From the NCBI RefSeq assembly GCF_004137795.1, contig NZ_NWTM01000002.1, forward strand, positions 546,289-610,288: 64,000 nt of DNA. Reading direction: 5' to 3'. Under the pieces are notes generated by a model that was given only the letters and a program-made list of their open reading frames with translations, was not told the origin of the DNA and made no database searches. This DNA comes from Pectobacterium zantedeschiae. GTDB taxonomy: Bacteria > Pseudomonadota > Gammaproteobacteria > Enterobacterales > Enterobacteriaceae. The position numbers and the translations under genes were made by a program. The first letter of the stretch is position 1. Each line of letters starts with the position of its first letter. Positions 30,560 through 41,832 of this stretch are shown piece after piece.

Positions 30560-32284
30560 GTGGAACACTTCTCTCCCCCTCCCGCTAAAGTGATTAGCGC
30601 ATTACTGCAACATACCTATGTGATGTCTATCTATGCCAAAGATATGCTATATGCATTGAAAGCGGATGTTGCGGAACTGAATCTGGATAAAAGTCGTATC
30701 GTATTGGAAGTCGAATATTCTGGCTCGGATATCGAAAGATACTTTGCAGATGGCGGTTTGAATTTTGATCTAGAGGCACTCAAAGGCACGGAGAATATAG
30801 AAAGAGAAACCTACAGTCTTTGTAATATTCCCACACAGTTATTTAAGACGGATAGTGTATTTTATCGTCTTGAATGCCGCTTGCCAGAATCTGTTTTCGT
30901 CACAGAAAACAGAGGGGCGATTCGTATTCCCTTTATTCTTGGTATGCAGGCCCGTGCTCGCATCGAAGTTTATCTACACGCGCTTAACGTGCCGGGGACA
31001 CTGCGTAATTTATCGACCGGTGGATGTATGGTTGAAATCGATCTGGTTGAGAGTATTGCGATTGAAGTAGGTCAAGATATTCCCGGAATCACGCTTGAAT
31101 TCCCTAACGGAGAAAGTTTTTATGCCGAGGGGAAAATTCGCCATATACGGCCCTTTGGAAATAATGGCTATGCCGCCGTTGGCATCCAATTTATCAATTT
31201 GTCTTCATCCCAGTCGGAAGCCTTGCTTCACTACACAAATGAGTCGGAAAGAGAGGCGGCATATCGAACCGGCGTCACTGGCAGCATGGTGTATTCGTCC
31301 CCGTTGTTCATTCCGGGATCCAAGGAGAAAAGCATATTGCTGCGAGAAAGCCAGGAGCGAGAAAAACGTACTCGCCAGACGCCCATGGAACGAGGAGTGA
31401 TGGAGGTTGCTCATCGGCTTCAGATTGGGTTGATGTACATGAAAACGCGCAATCAACTGCCGATTGATATCTTTTATGACTGCGTCGATACCTTGCTCTA
31501 TATGGTCAAAAAAGAGAGAAAAGCCTTTCTGTATGCGCTGTCGTTCCTGCGCGATGAGGCGGATTGGGTCAGGCATGCGGTTCAGGTTGCGGGGAAACTG
31601 GCTGATATGCTGTTAATTTCCGATCCACATAACTCTCAGGTGCGTGAGGCGGTGTTAGGCGCATTACTCCACACTATGGGTAAGCCACTGCTGGTAAACG
31701 CCCGTCTTCCGTCGCTGAAAGTGAATATGAATCCGGCGCAGAAAGCGATCCTTAGCGGTCATGTAGGCGTGCTGTGTGCGAAATTACGTGAGCTAGGTTG
31801 GGTGATAACCCCCACGTGTCGCGATGTGATTGAGAATGCTAACGAGCGTTTGGACGGTAGCGGCTACCCGCAAGGCAAACGCGCCGATCGACTATCGGAG
31901 TTAGCCAAATTGGTATCCGTGATTAAGGCGATTAATAAGCTAAGGCATGCGCGTAATGGTATTTCTCCCCGTACGCCATTGGCGACCTACCGCAAAATCT
32001 ATGAGGCTAACGCCGCCTATGATAAGGCGATTCTGGTCAGGTACGTGCAGATTTACGGCCTCTACCCAATAGGCAGTCTGGCGAAATATTCAGGAGGCTT
32101 TCTTGGATGGGTGATGGATATTGATAAACAGGGCAAACCTATCGTGGTGCATCTCATTAAGAACCTACGCTTTCCTGATACCAATATCAGCAGTGTCGTT
32201 TCCAATGGTGATTTGTTGCAGGTCGGTAAGCTCGAAAATATTGTTCACCCTGACGATTTCGGCATGAAAGTCCTAAAAATTTAG
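30560..32284 (+). CDS. PilZ-domain protein with a degenerate HD-GYP domain
   Basis: A 574-residue protein uniting a YcgR-like N-terminal region, a PilZ c-di-GMP-binding domain and an HD-GYP-like domain. The PilZ part has RGAIR (residues 118-122) and NLSTGG (150-155), the two ligand-binding motifs. In the HD-GYP part (about 330-500) the HD pair is HT (371-372), while GH at 400-401 and ERLDGSGYP at 429-437 are kept but the HH before ERLDG is AN. Metal-dependent hydrolysis is therefore unlikely, and it may act as a c-di-GMP effector. No membrane segments. The start is an unusual GTG at 30560 after ATAGGGATCTTATA. Confidence 0.83.
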   Translation: MEHFSPPPAKVISALLQHTYVMSIYAKDMLYALKADVAELNLDKSRIVLEVEYSGSDIERYFADGGLNFDLEALKGTENIERETYSLCNIPTQLFKTDSVFYRLECRLPESVFVTENRGAIRIPFILGMQARARIEVYLHALNVPGTLRNLSTGGCMVEIDLVESIAIEVGQDIPGITLEFPNGESFYAEGKIRHIRPFGNNGYAAVGIQFINLSSSQSEALLHYTNESEREAAYRTGVTGSMVYSSPLFIPGSKEKSILLRESQEREKRTRQTPMERGVMEVAHRLQIGLMYMKTRNQLPIDIFYDCVDTLLYMVKKERKAFLYALSFLRDEADWVRHAVQVAGKLADMLLISDPHNSQVREAVLGALLHTMGKPLLVNARLPSLKVNMNPAQKAILSGHVGVLCAKLRELGWVITPTCRDVIENANERLDGSGYPQGKRADRLSELAKLVSVIKAINKLRHARNGISPRTPLATYRKIYEANAAYDKAILVRYVQIYGLYPIGSLAKYSGGFLGWVMDIDKQGKPIVVHLIKNLRFPDTNISSVVSNGDLLQVGKLENIVHPDDFGMKVLKI

Positions 32285-32562
32285 CCCACATCCTGTTTGT
32301 ATGGGGCTGCGTGGCAGCCCCCCCTTCTGAATGCTTTCCTATCGATATCGCCATGAAACGCGCACTCCATCGGCTATAACACTTTAAGCAATAAGGACTA
32401 TCAGAAAAACCATTTAGTCATTTTGGTTATTTAATATTTCCATCATTTCTTTAATTGTTAAGATGCAGATCGTTACCCTTATCCTCCATCCATCTTTTTA
32501 TTGCATGTTTTTGTATTAGCGTCGTTGGCTAACTGCACAGGCACAAGGAAACAGAACTCACA
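32285..32562. promoter_or_regulatory. cysJIH promoter region, probable CysB control
   Basis: 278 bp before cysJ, AT-rich near 32400-32460 with repeated TTATTT/TTTCC motifs of the kind bound by CysB (TTGGTTATTTAATATTTCC). I cannot fix the -35/-10 hexamers with certainty. No gene is seen. Confidence 0.35.
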
Positions 32563-34392
32563 ATGACTACTCCGGTTTCCCCCACTTCATTGCTTCCGCT
32601 GAGTGCGGAGCAATTAACGCGTTTACAGGCGGCAACCGGTGATTTCTCATCGACGCAGCTGGCCTGGCTATCCGGCTATTTCTGGGGGCTGGTACAACAG
32701 CCTGGGAACGTGCAGTCTGGTGCAACGATCTCTGCTGTGGCCACCGCTTCCGCAGTCACGGTGCCAGTACAAACCATCACGCTGATCTCTGCCTCGCAGA
32801 CTGGCAACGCACGTCGGGTCGCGGAACAATTGCGTGACGACCTGCTGGCGGCCAAGCTGTCCGTCAATCTGGTTAATGCGGGTGATTACAAGTTCAAGCA
32901 AATCGGGCAGGAAAAGCTGCTGCTAATTGTGGCGTCGACGCAGGGGGAAGGGGAGCCGCCGGAAGAGGCGGTCGCGCTGCATAAGTTCCTGCTGTCAAAA
33001 AAAGCGCCGGAGCTGAAGGACACCGCGTTTGCCGTGTTTGGGCTGGGTGATACCTCTTATGAATTCTTCAGCAAGGCGGGTAAGGATTTCGATGGCCGCC
33101 TGGCTGAACTCGGCGCGGAGCGCCTGCTGGATCGCGTTGATGCCGATGTGGATTATCAGGCGCTTGCTGAACAATGGCGACGTCAGCTGGTTGATATTTT
33201 GCAGGCGCGAGTGCCAGTTCAGGGCAACGCGGTGGCACAACTCGCCGCTCAGGGCGCACTGGATGAAATTACCAGCAGCCCGTACAGCAAATCCTCGCCG
33301 TTGCAGGCCACGTTTGCGGTGAATCAGAAAGTGACCGGGCGTGGTTCAGAAAAAGACGTACGCCATATCGAGATCGATCTGGGGGATTCCGGTTTACGTT
33401 ATCAGCCGGGTGATGCGCTGGGTGTCTGGTTTGATAACGATCCAGCGCTGGTGAAGGAATTGCTGGAACTGCTGTGGCTGAAAGGTGATGAATCCGTCAG
33501 CGTTGACGGTAAGACGCTACCATTATCGCAGGCGCTAAAAAGCCACTTTGAATTGACGCAAAACACCGCACCGATCGTCGAAAAATATGCTGCCCTGTCG
33601 CGCAATGAGACGCTGTTGTCGCTGCTGGCCGATAAGCCTGCGCTTCAGCAGTTTGCGCAGCGGACGCCGCTGGTGGATATGGTGCGACAAGCGCCAGCAG
33701 AACTGACGGCGGAACAGTTGCTTGGTCTGCTACGCCCGTTGACACCACGTCTTTACTCCATTGCTTCATCGCAGGCAGAAGCCGAAAGCGAAGTGCATAT
33801 CACCGTTGGCGTGGTGCGCTACGAATACGAAGGTCGTGCGCGTGCCGGTGGTGCTTCCAGCTACCTGGCCGACAGGCTGAGTGAAGACGATGAAATCCGC
33901 GTCTTCATCGAGCATAACGATAACTTCCGCCTGCCTGCTAACTCGGACACGCCGGTCATCATGATTGGGCCGGGAACTGGTATTGCACCGTTCCGCGCCT
34001 TCATGCAACAGCGCGATGCCGAAGGGGCAGAAGGGAAAAACTGGCTATTCTTTGGTAACCCACACTTTACGGAAGATTTTCTGTATCAGGTTGAATGGCA
34101 GCGCTACGTGAAAGAAGGGCTGCTGACGCACATCGATCTGGCGTGGTCGCGCGATCAGGCACACAAAATCTATGTACAGGACAAGCTGCGGGAAAAAGGT
34201 GCGGAAGTCTGGCGCTGGATTCAGGACGGTGCGCACCTATACGTGTGTGGAGATGCTAACCGTATGGCGAAAGACGTCGAGCGAGCACTGCTGGATGTGA
34301 TAGTTGAGCATGGCGGCATGGACAGTGAACAAGCCGATGAGTTTTTAAGCGATCTGCGCCTTGAGCGCCGTTATCAGCGAGATGTGTACTAA
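32563..34392 (+). CDS. cysJ: Sulfite reductase flavoprotein alpha subunit CysJ
   Basis: Passes electrons from NADPH through FAD and FMN to CysI in the reduction of sulfite to sulfide. 609 residues. Flavodoxin domain with [15 protein letters not shown] (FMN phosphate loop), [14 protein letters not shown] and [10 protein letters not shown], then the FAD domain (RLYSIASSQ) and the NADPH end [12 protein letters not shown] with the C-terminal RYQRDVY. It overlaps cysI by one base (stop TAA, start ATG), an arrangement usual for translational coupling. Confidence 0.98.
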   Translation: MTTPVSPTSLLPLSAEQLTRLQAATGDFSSTQLAWLSGYFWGLVQQPGNVQSGATISAVATASAVTVPVQTITLISASQTGNARRVAEQLRDDLLAAKLSVNLVNAGDYKFKQIGQEKLLLIVASTQGEGEPPEEAVALHKFLLSKKAPELKDTAFAVFGLGDTSYEFFSKAGKDFDGRLAELGAERLLDRVDADVDYQALAEQWRRQLVDILQARVPVQGNAVAQLAAQGALDEITSSPYSKSSPLQATFAVNQKVTGRGSEKDVRHIEIDLGDSGLRYQPGDALGVWFDNDPALVKELLELLWLKGDESVSVDGKTLPLSQALKSHFELTQNTAPIVEKYAALSRNETLLSLLADKPALQQFAQRTPLVDMVRQAPAELTAEQLLGLLRPLTPRLYSIASSQAEAESEVHITVGVVRYEYEGRARAGGASSYLADRLSEDDEIRVFIEHNDNFRLPANSDTPVIMIGPGTGIAPFRAFMQQRDAEGAEGKNWLFFGNPHFTEDFLYQVEWQRYVKEGLLTHIDLAWSRDQAHKIYVQDKLREKGAEVWRWIQDGAHLYVCGDANRMAKDVERALLDVIVEHGGMDSEQADEFLSDLRLERRYQRDVY

Positions 34393-36125
34393 TGAGCGAA
34401 AAATACGTTTTCAGTGAAAAACACCCTGGCCCCCTGGTGGTAGAAGGGAAACTCGCTGATGCCGAGCGCATGAAGACAGAGAGTAATTTTCTGCGCGGTA
34501 CGATTGCTAACGATCTGAACGAAGGTCTGACCGGTGGTTTCAACGGTGATAATTTCCTGCTGATCCGTTTTCACGGCATGTATCAACAGGATGACCGTGA
34601 TATTCGCGCTGAGCGTGCCGAGCAGAAGTTGGAACCGCGTCATGCGATGATGCTGCGCTGCCGTCTACCCGGCGGCGTCATGACGCCGGAACAGTGGTTG
34701 GGAATCGATCGGTTCGCCAGTGAAAGTACCCTGTATGGCAGTATCCGTATTACGAACCGTCAGACGTTTCAGTTCCACGGTATTCTGAAACCGAACGTGA
34801 AGCCTGTGCATCAACTGCTTAACCGTTTGGGGTTGGATGGGCTGGCGACGGCAAATGATGTGAACCGTAACGTGCTGTGTACCTCCAATCCGGTGGAATC
34901 TGAACTGCATCAGCAGGCGTATGAATGGGCGAAAAAGCTCTCTGAACATTTGTTACCTCGCACTCGCGCCTATGCCGAGATCTGGCTAGATCAGGAAAAA
35001 GTGGCGACGACGGATGAAGAGCCGATTCTGGGTTCGACCTATTTGCCGCGTAAGTTCAAAACCACGGTGGTAATCCCGCCGCAGAATGATGTGGATCTGC
35101 ACGCAAACGATCTTAACTTCGTGGCGATTGCTGATAACGGTCGTCTGGTGGGCTTTAACGTGCTGGTGGGGGGCGGGTTATCTATCGCCCACGGTGACAA
35201 AGCGACCTTTCCACGCACTGCCAGTGAGCTAGGCTACATTTCGATTGAACATACGTTGGCCGTTGCGGAAGCGGTAGTAACCACGCAGCGCGATTGGGGC
35301 AACCGTACCAACCGTAAAAATGCCAAAACGAAGTACACGCTGGAACGTGTGGGTGTAGATAACTTCAAACAGGAAGTGGAAGCGCGTGCCGGTGTGAAAT
35401 TTGAAGCGGTGCGTCCTTATGAATTCACCGAACGCGGCGATCGCATCGGCTGGGTAAAAGGCATCGACAATAAATGGCACCTGACGCTGTTTATCGAAAA
35501 CGGCCGTATTCTCGATTATCCGGGGCGTCCGCTGAAAACCGGTCTGGCAGAAATCGCCAAGATCCACAAAGGAGATTTCCGCTTAACGGCGAATCAGAAT
35601 TTAATCGTTGCGGGCGTTCCTTCACGTAGCAAAGCGAAGATTGATGCGCTGGCGCGTGAACACGGTCTGATTGATGACAGCGTTAGCGAGCAGCGCAAGA
35701 ATTCGATGGCCTGCGTATCGTTCCCGACCTGTCCGTTGGCGATGGCTGAAGCCGAACGTTTCCTGCCGGAATTTGTCACGAAAGTGGAAGGCATCATGCA
35801 GCAGCACGGCGTAGGTGATGAGCACATCGTTCTGCGCGTTACGGGCTGCCCGAACGGCTGCGGCCGTGCGATGCTGGCGGAAATCGGTCTGGTGGGCAAA
35901 GCTGTAGGGCGTTATAACCTGCACCTTGGCGGGAATCGCGAGGGAACTCGTATTCCTCGTATGTATCGCGAAAACATTAATGAAGCCGAGATCCTTACCG
36001 AAATCGACAGGCTTGTCGGACTGTGGGCGCAAGATCGCCAGCAGAACGAAGGCTTCGGTGATTTCGTTATTCGTACCAACATCATTAGACCGGTGCTGGA
36101 TCCCGCTCGCGATTTTTATGACTGA
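34392..36125 (+). CDS. cysI: Sulfite reductase hemoprotein beta subunit CysI
   Basis: Reduces sulfite to sulfide using siroheme coupled to a 4Fe-4S cluster; partner of CysJ. 577 residues. The cluster and siroheme cysteines are in [17 protein letters not shown] and [12 protein letters not shown]; the substrate-site arginines are in [15 protein letters not shown] and the N-terminal parachute domain has [11 protein letters not shown]. Second gene of the cysJIH operon, with cysH following 12 bp later. Confidence 0.98.
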   Translation: MSEKYVFSEKHPGPLVVEGKLADAERMKTESNFLRGTIANDLNEGLTGGFNGDNFLLIRFHGMYQQDDRDIRAERAEQKLEPRHAMMLRCRLPGGVMTPEQWLGIDRFASESTLYGSIRITNRQTFQFHGILKPNVKPVHQLLNRLGLDGLATANDVNRNVLCTSNPVESELHQQAYEWAKKLSEHLLPRTRAYAEIWLDQEKVATTDEEPILGSTYLPRKFKTTVVIPPQNDVDLHANDLNFVAIADNGRLVGFNVLVGGGLSIAHGDKATFPRTASELGYISIEHTLAVAEAVVTTQRDWGNRTNRKNAKTKYTLERVGVDNFKQEVEARAGVKFEAVRPYEFTERGDRIGWVKGIDNKWHLTLFIENGRILDYPGRPLKTGLAEIAKIHKGDFRLTANQNLIVAGVPSRSKAKIDALAREHGLIDDSVSEQRKNSMACVSFPTCPLAMAEAERFLPEFVTKVEGIMQQHGVGDEHIVLRVTGCPNGCGRAMLAEIGLVGKAVGRYNLHLGGNREGTRIPRMYRENINEAEILTEIDRLVGLWAQDRQQNEGFGDFVIRTNIIRPVLDPARDFYD

Positions 36126-36137
36126 CAGGAGATCCTG

Positions 36138-36872
36138 ATGGCCGAATTTAACCTCAAGGCGCTCAACGCGTTACCGAAAGATGAACAGGTGGCCGCGCTG
36201 GCTGGCGTGAATGGCCAGCTTGAACAACTGTCTGCGCAGGAAAGAGTGGGCTGGGCGCTGGAGAATCTGCCCGGCGATTTTGTTTTGTCGTCCAGTTTCG
36301 GCATTCAGGCTGCTATATCGCTGCATCTGGTGACGCAACAGCGGCCGGATATTCCGGTTATCCTTACGGATACTGGCTATCTGTTTCCTGAAACCTATCA
36401 GTTCATTGATGCACTAACGGAACAGCTTAAACTGAATCTGCAAGTGTATCGCGCCGCGGAGTCTCCTGCATGGCAAGAGGCTCGCTACGGGAAACTGTGG
36501 GAGCAGGGTGTGGAAGGTATTGAGCGCTACAACTTGCTGAATAAAGTCGAGCCGATGAACCGGGCACTGAGCGAGCTAAACGCAGGAACCTGGTTTGCGG
36601 GCCTGCGCCGTGAGCAGTCCGGCAGTCGGGGGGAATTACCCGTGTTGGCGATTCAGCGCGGCGTCTTCAAATTCCTGCCGATTATCGATTGGGATAACCG
36701 GACGGTGTATCAATATCTGAAAGAAAACGGCCTTAGCTACCATCCGCTATGGGATCAGGGCTATTTGTCAGTCGGAGATACTCACACCACCCGCAAATGG
36801 GAACCGGGCATGAGCGAAGAAGAAACACGCTTCTTCGGCTTAAAGCGCGAGTGCGGGTTGCACGAAGGGTAA
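36138..36872 (+). CDS. cysH: Phosphoadenosine phosphosulfate reductase CysH
   Basis: Reduces PAPS to sulfite with thioredoxin. 244 residues. The nucleotide loop is [14 protein letters not shown], and the active-site cysteine is in the C-terminal ECGLHEG. Lack of the extra cysteine pairs (CC...CxxC) shows the PAPS-using, non-iron-sulfur type. Third gene of cysJIH. The following 211 bp, up to convergent pta, hold an inverted-repeat element. Confidence 0.97.
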   Translation: MAEFNLKALNALPKDEQVAALAGVNGQLEQLSAQERVGWALENLPGDFVLSSSFGIQAAISLHLVTQQRPDIPVILTDTGYLFPETYQFIDALTEQLKLNLQVYRAAESPAWQEARYGKLWEQGVEGIERYNLLNKVEPMNRALSELNAGTWFAGLRREQSGSRGELPVLAIQRGVFKFLPIIDWDNRTVYQYLKENGLSYHPLWDQGYLSVGDTHTTRKWEPGMSEEETRFFGLKRECGLHEG

Positions 36873-36890
36873 AAGAGAAAACTGGGTATC

Positions 36891-37073
36891 GCCCGGTTTC
36901 AGGTTGCTGACAAAGAATCGCTGAGCGGTAGTAACGGATAGATCGTAAAGACGCTGTGAATACATCCTTGTAAGCTCGAGCCGCACCATCCCTGGCGCGG
37001 ACGCTTTACTCTTCTATTCCGTTACTCCCGTTTTCATTCAGTAAATAGGTTTGTCAATCGTCTGAAACCGGGC
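36891..37073. repeat. Inverted-repeat-flanked intergenic element
   Basis: GCCCGGTTTCAG (36891-36902) and CTGAAACCGGGC (37062-37073) are perfect 12-bp inverted repeats bounding about 183 bp between the convergent cysH and pta genes. The inside includes GACGCTGTGAATACATCC and a GCGCGGACGC stretch, with no coding potential. It may be a miniature mobile element or two facing terminator stems. Confidence 0.5.
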
Positions 37074-37083
37074 ATCGCTGGGG

Positions 37084-39228
37084 TTAAGGGCTGTGCTGCG
37101 CGCTCTGAATCGCGGTCAGTGCGATGGTATAGACGATATCGTCAACCAGCGCCCCGCGTGAAAGGTCATTTACAGGTTTGCGCATCCCTTGCAGCATTGG
37201 CCCGATAGAGATCAGGTCGGCGGAGCGTTGAACGGCTTTGTAGGTGGTATTGCCGGTATTCAAATCCGGGAAAATAAAAACGGTCGCTTTCCCTGCTACC
37301 CTTGAGTCCGGTGCCTTAGCGCGGGCAACATCTGCCATGATCGCGGCATCATATTGCAGCGGACCATCAATAATCATATCCGGCCGTTTAGCCTGTGCCA
37401 GCCGCGTCGCCTCCCTCACTTTTTCGACATCGTTGCCAGAGCCGGAATTGCCGGTCGAATAGGATATCATCGCCACGCGTGGTTCAATGCCGAATAGCGC
37501 CGCTGAGTCTGCGGATTGAATCGCAATCTCGGCCAATTGTTCTGCCGTAGGATCGGGATTGATCGCGCAGTCGCCGTACACCAGTACCTGCTCGGGCAGT
37601 AGCATAAAGAAGATGGAGGATACCAGAGAGCTTTCCGGCGTGGTTTTAATCAGCTGTAGTGGAGGACGTATCGTGTTGGCAGTCGTGTGTACCGCGCCAG
37701 AAACCAGACCATCAACTTCGTCTTGTTCGAGCATCAGCGTGCCAAGTACGACATTATCCTCCAACTGCTCACGGGCGACGATGTCCGTCATTCCTTTGTT
37801 TTTTCGTAACTCAACCAGACGTGGCACATAGCGTTCCCTGACAACGTGGGGATCGATAATCGTGATACCATCGCTCAGCGATACGCCTTGAGACGCCGCG
37901 ATGTGCCGAATATTTTCTGGATCGCCTAATAATACACAGTGAGCGATGCCGCGTTCGGCACAGATGGCAGCCGCTTTGATTGTACGTGGTTCATCCCCTT
38001 CGGGTAACACGATGCGTTTACCTGCGCGACGCGCCAGTTCGGTTAACTGATAGCGAAACGCCGGTGGTGACAGACGATGCGTACGCTCGGTGGCCGCACT
38101 CAGCGTATCAATCCAGACGGGATCGATATAGCTTGCCATGTAGTCGCATACCTGCTCGATACGCTCGTAATCATCAACGGGCACTGTTGGCTGGTAGCTC
38201 TGTAAATCCAAAGAGGTTTGCCAGGTATTACTCTGTACCAGATAGACGGGCAGGCCTGTGGCAAAAGCGCGTTCGCATAAGGTATGGATACTGCGGGGGA
38301 TAGGCTCGCCTCCTGTGAGCAGCAGAGCGCCGATTTCCACCCCGTTCATTGCAGCCAGACAGGCGGCAATAATAACTTCGGGACGATCGGCTGATGTCAC
38401 CAGCAGCGCACCAGGCTGGAAATACTGCAACATATGCGGCACGCTGCGCGCGCAGAAGACGATCGATTTTATACGACGAGTCTGTCGATCGCCGGTGTGG
38501 ATCGCGGTAGCCTGCAAATGGCTGACAATATCGCTGACCCGAGTTGAAATCAGATCAAAATTCCATGGCACCGCGCCGAGTAAAAGAAGTGGGTTCATCG
38601 CCTTCAGTCGCTTTATGTCCAGACTAACGACGTTAGCTCCGTTTGCATCGTCAAAAATCCGCGAAAGATCCGGTCGTGCACGGCCTTGTTCATCAACTGG
38701 GGCATTGATCTTATTGACGATGGCACCAATGATGGAGGTTCCTTTATTGGGTTTCAGACTGCTTCGCGCCAGTTCAATACGTGCTTTTAGTTCATCGGCA
38801 TTGTCAGAACCTTGCGACAGAACCAGAATGACTTCCGCGTTCAGGGTATTGGCAATCTCCGTATTAAGCGATGCTGCGAATGGGTGCTTACGCGTCGGCA
38901 CCAGACCTTCAACCAGCACGATATCGGCATGGCGGGTGTTTTCGTGATAACGGGCAATAATTGTTTCCAGTAAAATCTCTTTTTTCTGCTGTGACAGCAG
39001 TGATTCTGTATGCGCTATCGTAAGAGGTTCCGCAACGGGAAGGCGGGAACTGGTGCGAACTATTGCCGTGGTTAGATCTGTAATGTCGTTACTGTCGCGC
39101 GGCTGCGCGACAGGCTTGAAGATACTCAGGTGTACGCCTTTACGTTCCATTGCGCGAATAAGGCCAAGGCTGACGCTCGTCAGCCCCACACCTGTGCCAG
39201 TAGGGATGAGCATAATGGTACGGGACAT
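37084..39228 (-). CDS. pta: Phosphate acetyltransferase Pta
   Basis: Interconverts acetyl-CoA and acetyl phosphate. 714 residues, exactly the E. coli length, with the same three-part build: N-terminal P-loop-like domain ([18 protein letters not shown]), the DRTGG middle domain and the PTA_PTB catalytic domain ([53 protein letters not shown]). No ackA is beside it, unlike the usual ackA-pta pair, so it may be a second copy serving this locus, or the only one; the window cannot decide. Downstream of adhP on the same strand. Confidence 0.95.
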   Translation of the reverse strand: MSRTIMLIPTGTGVGLTSVSLGLIRAMERKGVHLSIFKPVAQPRDSNDITDLTTAIVRTSSRLPVAEPLTIAHTESLLSQQKKEILLETIIARYHENTRHADIVLVEGLVPTRKHPFAASLNTEIANTLNAEVILVLSQGSDNADELKARIELARSSLKPNKGTSIIGAIVNKINAPVDEQGRARPDLSRIFDDANGANVVSLDIKRLKAMNPLLLLGAVPWNFDLISTRVSDIVSHLQATAIHTGDRQTRRIKSIVFCARSVPHMLQYFQPGALLVTSADRPEVIIAACLAAMNGVEIGALLLTGGEPIPRSIHTLCERAFATGLPVYLVQSNTWQTSLDLQSYQPTVPVDDYERIEQVCDYMASYIDPVWIDTLSAATERTHRLSPPAFRYQLTELARRAGKRIVLPEGDEPRTIKAAAICAERGIAHCVLLGDPENIRHIAASQGVSLSDGITIIDPHVVRERYVPRLVELRKNKGMTDIVAREQLEDNVVLGTLMLEQDEVDGLVSGAVHTTANTIRPPLQLIKTTPESSLVSSIFFMLLPEQVLVYGDCAINPDPTAEQLAEIAIQSADSAALFGIEPRVAMISYSTGNSGSGNDVEKVREATRLAQAKRPDMIIDGPLQYDAAIMADVARAKAPDSRVAGKATVFIFPDLNTGNTTYKAVQRSADLISIGPMLQGMRKPVNDLSRGALVDDIVYTIALTAIQSAQHSP

Positions 39229-39340
39229 GTCTTATCCTTCTTATTTTCTCGTGTGATAGAGACTCGTCATACAGCAAATGGGTTATGCATAGTTGTATGC
39301 GTCAATGCACTGCCCTGAATGTAAGTTTTTTAGAGCTGGG

Positions 39341-40378
39341 TTAACTGTGATTGAATGCCGCCAGGCTACTGCTACGTAAATCAATGACCATCCGGCCTTT
39401 GATTTTTCCTTGCTCCATTTCTTCAAAAATGGCGTTGACGTCTGTCATTGGGCGTAGTGTCACTTTAGGGACGACTTTCCCTTCCTGAGCAAACTGGAAA
39501 GCCTCCCGTAAATCCTGACGTGTCCCTACCAGTGAACCGATGACCTGAATGCCATCAAGCACCAGACGCGGAATGTACAGGTCCATACTTTCGGGAGGCA
39601 GGCCGATGGCAACCACACGCGCCCCGGCGCGTACCGCATCAATGGCAGAATTAAACGCAGCCCGCGCGACCGCGGTGACGACAGCAGCATGCGCACCGCC
39701 TACTTTTTCCTGAATGATTTCCGCCGCGTTTTCTTTCGCTGGGTTGATGACTAAATCTGCACCCATCTCTTTTGCAAAGGCCAGTTGGACATCGTTAACA
39801 TCCACGGCGATAACGTTGGCGTTAAAGACGTTTTTTGCGTATTGCAATGCCAGATTCCCTAACCCGCCGAGGCCATAAATAACAATCCACTGGCCGGGCT
39901 TAATGGTGGAAACTTTGACCGCTTTGTAGGTTGTTACGCCCGCGCAGGTAATACTGCTGGCCGCCGCCGGATCCAATCCATCGGGAACCTTGACCGCATA
40001 ATCTGCGATGACAATACATTCTTCAGCCATACCGCCATCGACTGTATAACCAGCATTTTTGACGCCACGGCATAGCGTCTCATTGCCGCCGACACAGTAT
40101 TCACAGTGTCCACATCCTTGATAGAACCAGGCCACGCTGGCACGATCACCCGGTTTGAGTGAGGTGACACCGGGCCCAATGGCTTTAACGATGCCAATGC
40201 CTTCATGGCCGAGAATGACCCCGGTTTTATCACCATAATCACCATTCTTGACGTGTAGATCCGTATGACAGACACCGCAGTATTCCATGGCGAGCAACGC
40301 TTCGCCGTGGCCGGGTTCGCGTGATGCTTTTTCAATAATTTCGGCTTTTCCACCTTTACCGGCGACAACTGCTTTCAT
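39341..40378 (-). CDS. adhP: Zinc-dependent alcohol dehydrogenase AdhP
   Basis: Medium-chain alcohol dehydrogenase preferring ethanol or 1-propanol, oxidising them to aldehydes with NAD. The ATG at 40378 follows AACAGGAGTCAGTT and gives 345 residues (E. coli 336). Catalytic zinc: [17 protein letters not shown] and the later cysteine in [13 protein letters not shown]. Structural zinc: the four-cysteine stretch [15 protein letters not shown]. Cofactor loop: [14 protein letters not shown]. It could hand acetaldehyde to the EutE-like enzyme nearby. Confidence 0.93.
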   Translation of the reverse strand: MKAVVAGKGGKAEIIEKASREPGHGEALLAMEYCGVCHTDLHVKNGDYGDKTGVILGHEGIGIVKAIGPGVTSLKPGDRASVAWFYQGCGHCEYCVGGNETLCRGVKNAGYTVDGGMAEECIVIADYAVKVPDGLDPAAASSITCAGVTTYKAVKVSTIKPGQWIVIYGLGGLGNLALQYAKNVFNANVIAVDVNDVQLAFAKEMGADLVINPAKENAAEIIQEKVGGAHAAVVTAVARAAFNSAIDAVRAGARVVAIGLPPESMDLYIPRLVLDGIQVIGSLVGTRQDLREAFQFAQEGKVVPKVTLRPMTDVNAIFEEMEQGKIKGRMVIDLRSSSLAAFNHS

Positions 40379-40531
40379 AACTGACTCCTGTTCGTATTTA
40401 ACATATAAATAAGCTGGCGATGACACATGCCGCTTGCGAGGCGACGGCGAAAAATTAAGATGAGTTTCACCTTGTGATGCTGGATGGCATCACAGAAAGA
40501 CTCGTTATATGGATAAAGAAAAGATAAGTGG

Positions 40532-41578
40532 CTAGTGCTGTAAGCGCCGTCGTAGCGTCAACGATGGCTTCTCGTTAAAGAGCTTTTGATAATCTCTGGC
40601 AAACTGGCTCAGGTGCCAGAATCCCCATTGCATGGCAGCATCTTGAACCGTACGGTGCGGCGATATTGGGCTGATGAGTTCGCGACGAACCGCGTTGAGA
40701 CGGATGATTTTTAGCCAGGCATTGGGACCAATGCCTACCACGCTGTGGAAGGCGTTCTGTAATGTTCGGCGACTCACGTGTAACTGGCGGCAGAGATCGA
40801 GCACAGTGACTGGCTCTGATGTCTGGCTCAACACATACTCACGTACAAAAGAAATCAATTTGCGATGGTGATGACTTTGCGCATATTCAGAGGACGGTTG
40901 AACATTTTCCAGAAAGGAAATTAGCGTAGTCAATAGGTTATGTTTCAGCACTTTTTCTGCATTAGGTGTTTTCATCACGTGGGGGCAATGGCAGCTATAC
41001 CAAAGAGCCTGACGGATAAATGAACACAGCGTGGCTTTTTTGTCGTGTTCTATTTGCAGCGTTGCACCCTGATTCAACCTCTGAGTCAGCCACTCTGGAT
41101 CGCTAAGTGCGCCAATATACTGATTAAGCACATCGTGTGAGATAACAACGCCCAAAATGGAAAACTCATCGGGTGTACTTAATTCAAATTCTTTGCCGCC
41201 GGGGCTAACAGCGATGCTGTATTCATCCAGCGCTTGGGCATCAATAAATCCCATACTCTCTTGTGTCGAAGGGACGCCGAACCAGAATGAACCAGGCCAT
41301 ACCATACAAGATTGGCGGAGCGCGAGGTTCGTGTATTCGTGACAAAGCTGAATGCCATCTAACAGTAATTCCTGAAGTTCGCCGCGGAAATGGCCGGGTG
41401 AAACCTGATCGTACAACTGCTGCCAGGCTGTGATCGTACAGGACTGGGCATAGACATCCTGTGTAGAATATTGATGGATGTACTGCTCCTGACCTTGAGA
41501 AGACAATCCTTTTTCTGGAGGAGTGACCCTGGGCACAAGCTGATGCAGTGGCGGGGTATTCTCGGTTCTCATATGCAT
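40532..41578 (-). CDS. EutR-like AraC-family regulator
   Basis: Activator of 348 residues resembling EutR, the B12- and ethanolamine-responsive activator of eut genes. Matches include the N-terminal ITAWQQLYDQVSPGHF, LALRQSCMVWPGSFWFG and FELSTPDEFSILGVV, and the C-terminal double HTH with EPVTVLDLCRQLHVSRRTLQ, GPNAWLKIIRLNAVRRELI and AAMQWGFWHLSQFARDY. Most likely it controls eutE-like and adhP. Whether it still responds to ethanolamine plus B12 is unknown because no ammonia-lyase genes are near. Confidence 0.85.
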   Translation of the reverse strand: MHMRTENTPPLHQLVPRVTPPEKGLSSQGQEQYIHQYSTQDVYAQSCTITAWQQLYDQVSPGHFRGELQELLLDGIQLCHEYTNLALRQSCMVWPGSFWFGVPSTQESMGFIDAQALDEYSIAVSPGGKEFELSTPDEFSILGVVISHDVLNQYIGALSDPEWLTQRLNQGATLQIEHDKKATLCSFIRQALWYSCHCPHVMKTPNAEKVLKHNLLTTLISFLENVQPSSEYAQSHHHRKLISFVREYVLSQTSEPVTVLDLCRQLHVSRRTLQNAFHSVVGIGPNAWLKIIRLNAVRRELISPISPHRTVQDAAMQWGFWHLSQFARDYQKLFNEKPSLTLRRRLQH

Positions 41579-41693
41579 TTTCCTCCCAGAAAAAGCCTGA
41601 CTCTATGGTGATATCCAACATCGTGATACCCAGCATGCTTGCAAGCCATCGTCGCTATAACGCGCTCCTGCCTGTTATTCACTGCGATGGCTG

Positions 41694-41820
41694 TATACCC
41701 GTCATACTTCAAGCTGCTTGTGCGTTGGCTGCCCTTACTCACCCCGGTCACTTACTGGTGTAAACTCCCGGGGATTCAGTCGGTTGCCGCCTTCACGCAA
41801 CTCGAATTATTTAAGGTATG
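41694..41820. repeat. ERIC element 2
   Basis: About 127 bp between the EutE-like gene and the EutR-like gene, in the orientation opposite to element 1 as written: it begins TATACCCGTCATACTTCAAGC, contains CACCCCGGTCACTTAC and CCCGGGGATTCAGT, and ends CAACTCGAATTATTTAAGG. It ends 13 bp from the EutE-like stop, so it is probably transcribed in that mRNA's tail. Confidence 0.92.
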
Positions 41821-41832
41821 GTACTGATAAAA

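Noticed and set aside
36873..37083. CRISPR array next to cysH, as in E. coli
   Set aside because: No regularly spaced direct repeats are present; only one inverted pair.
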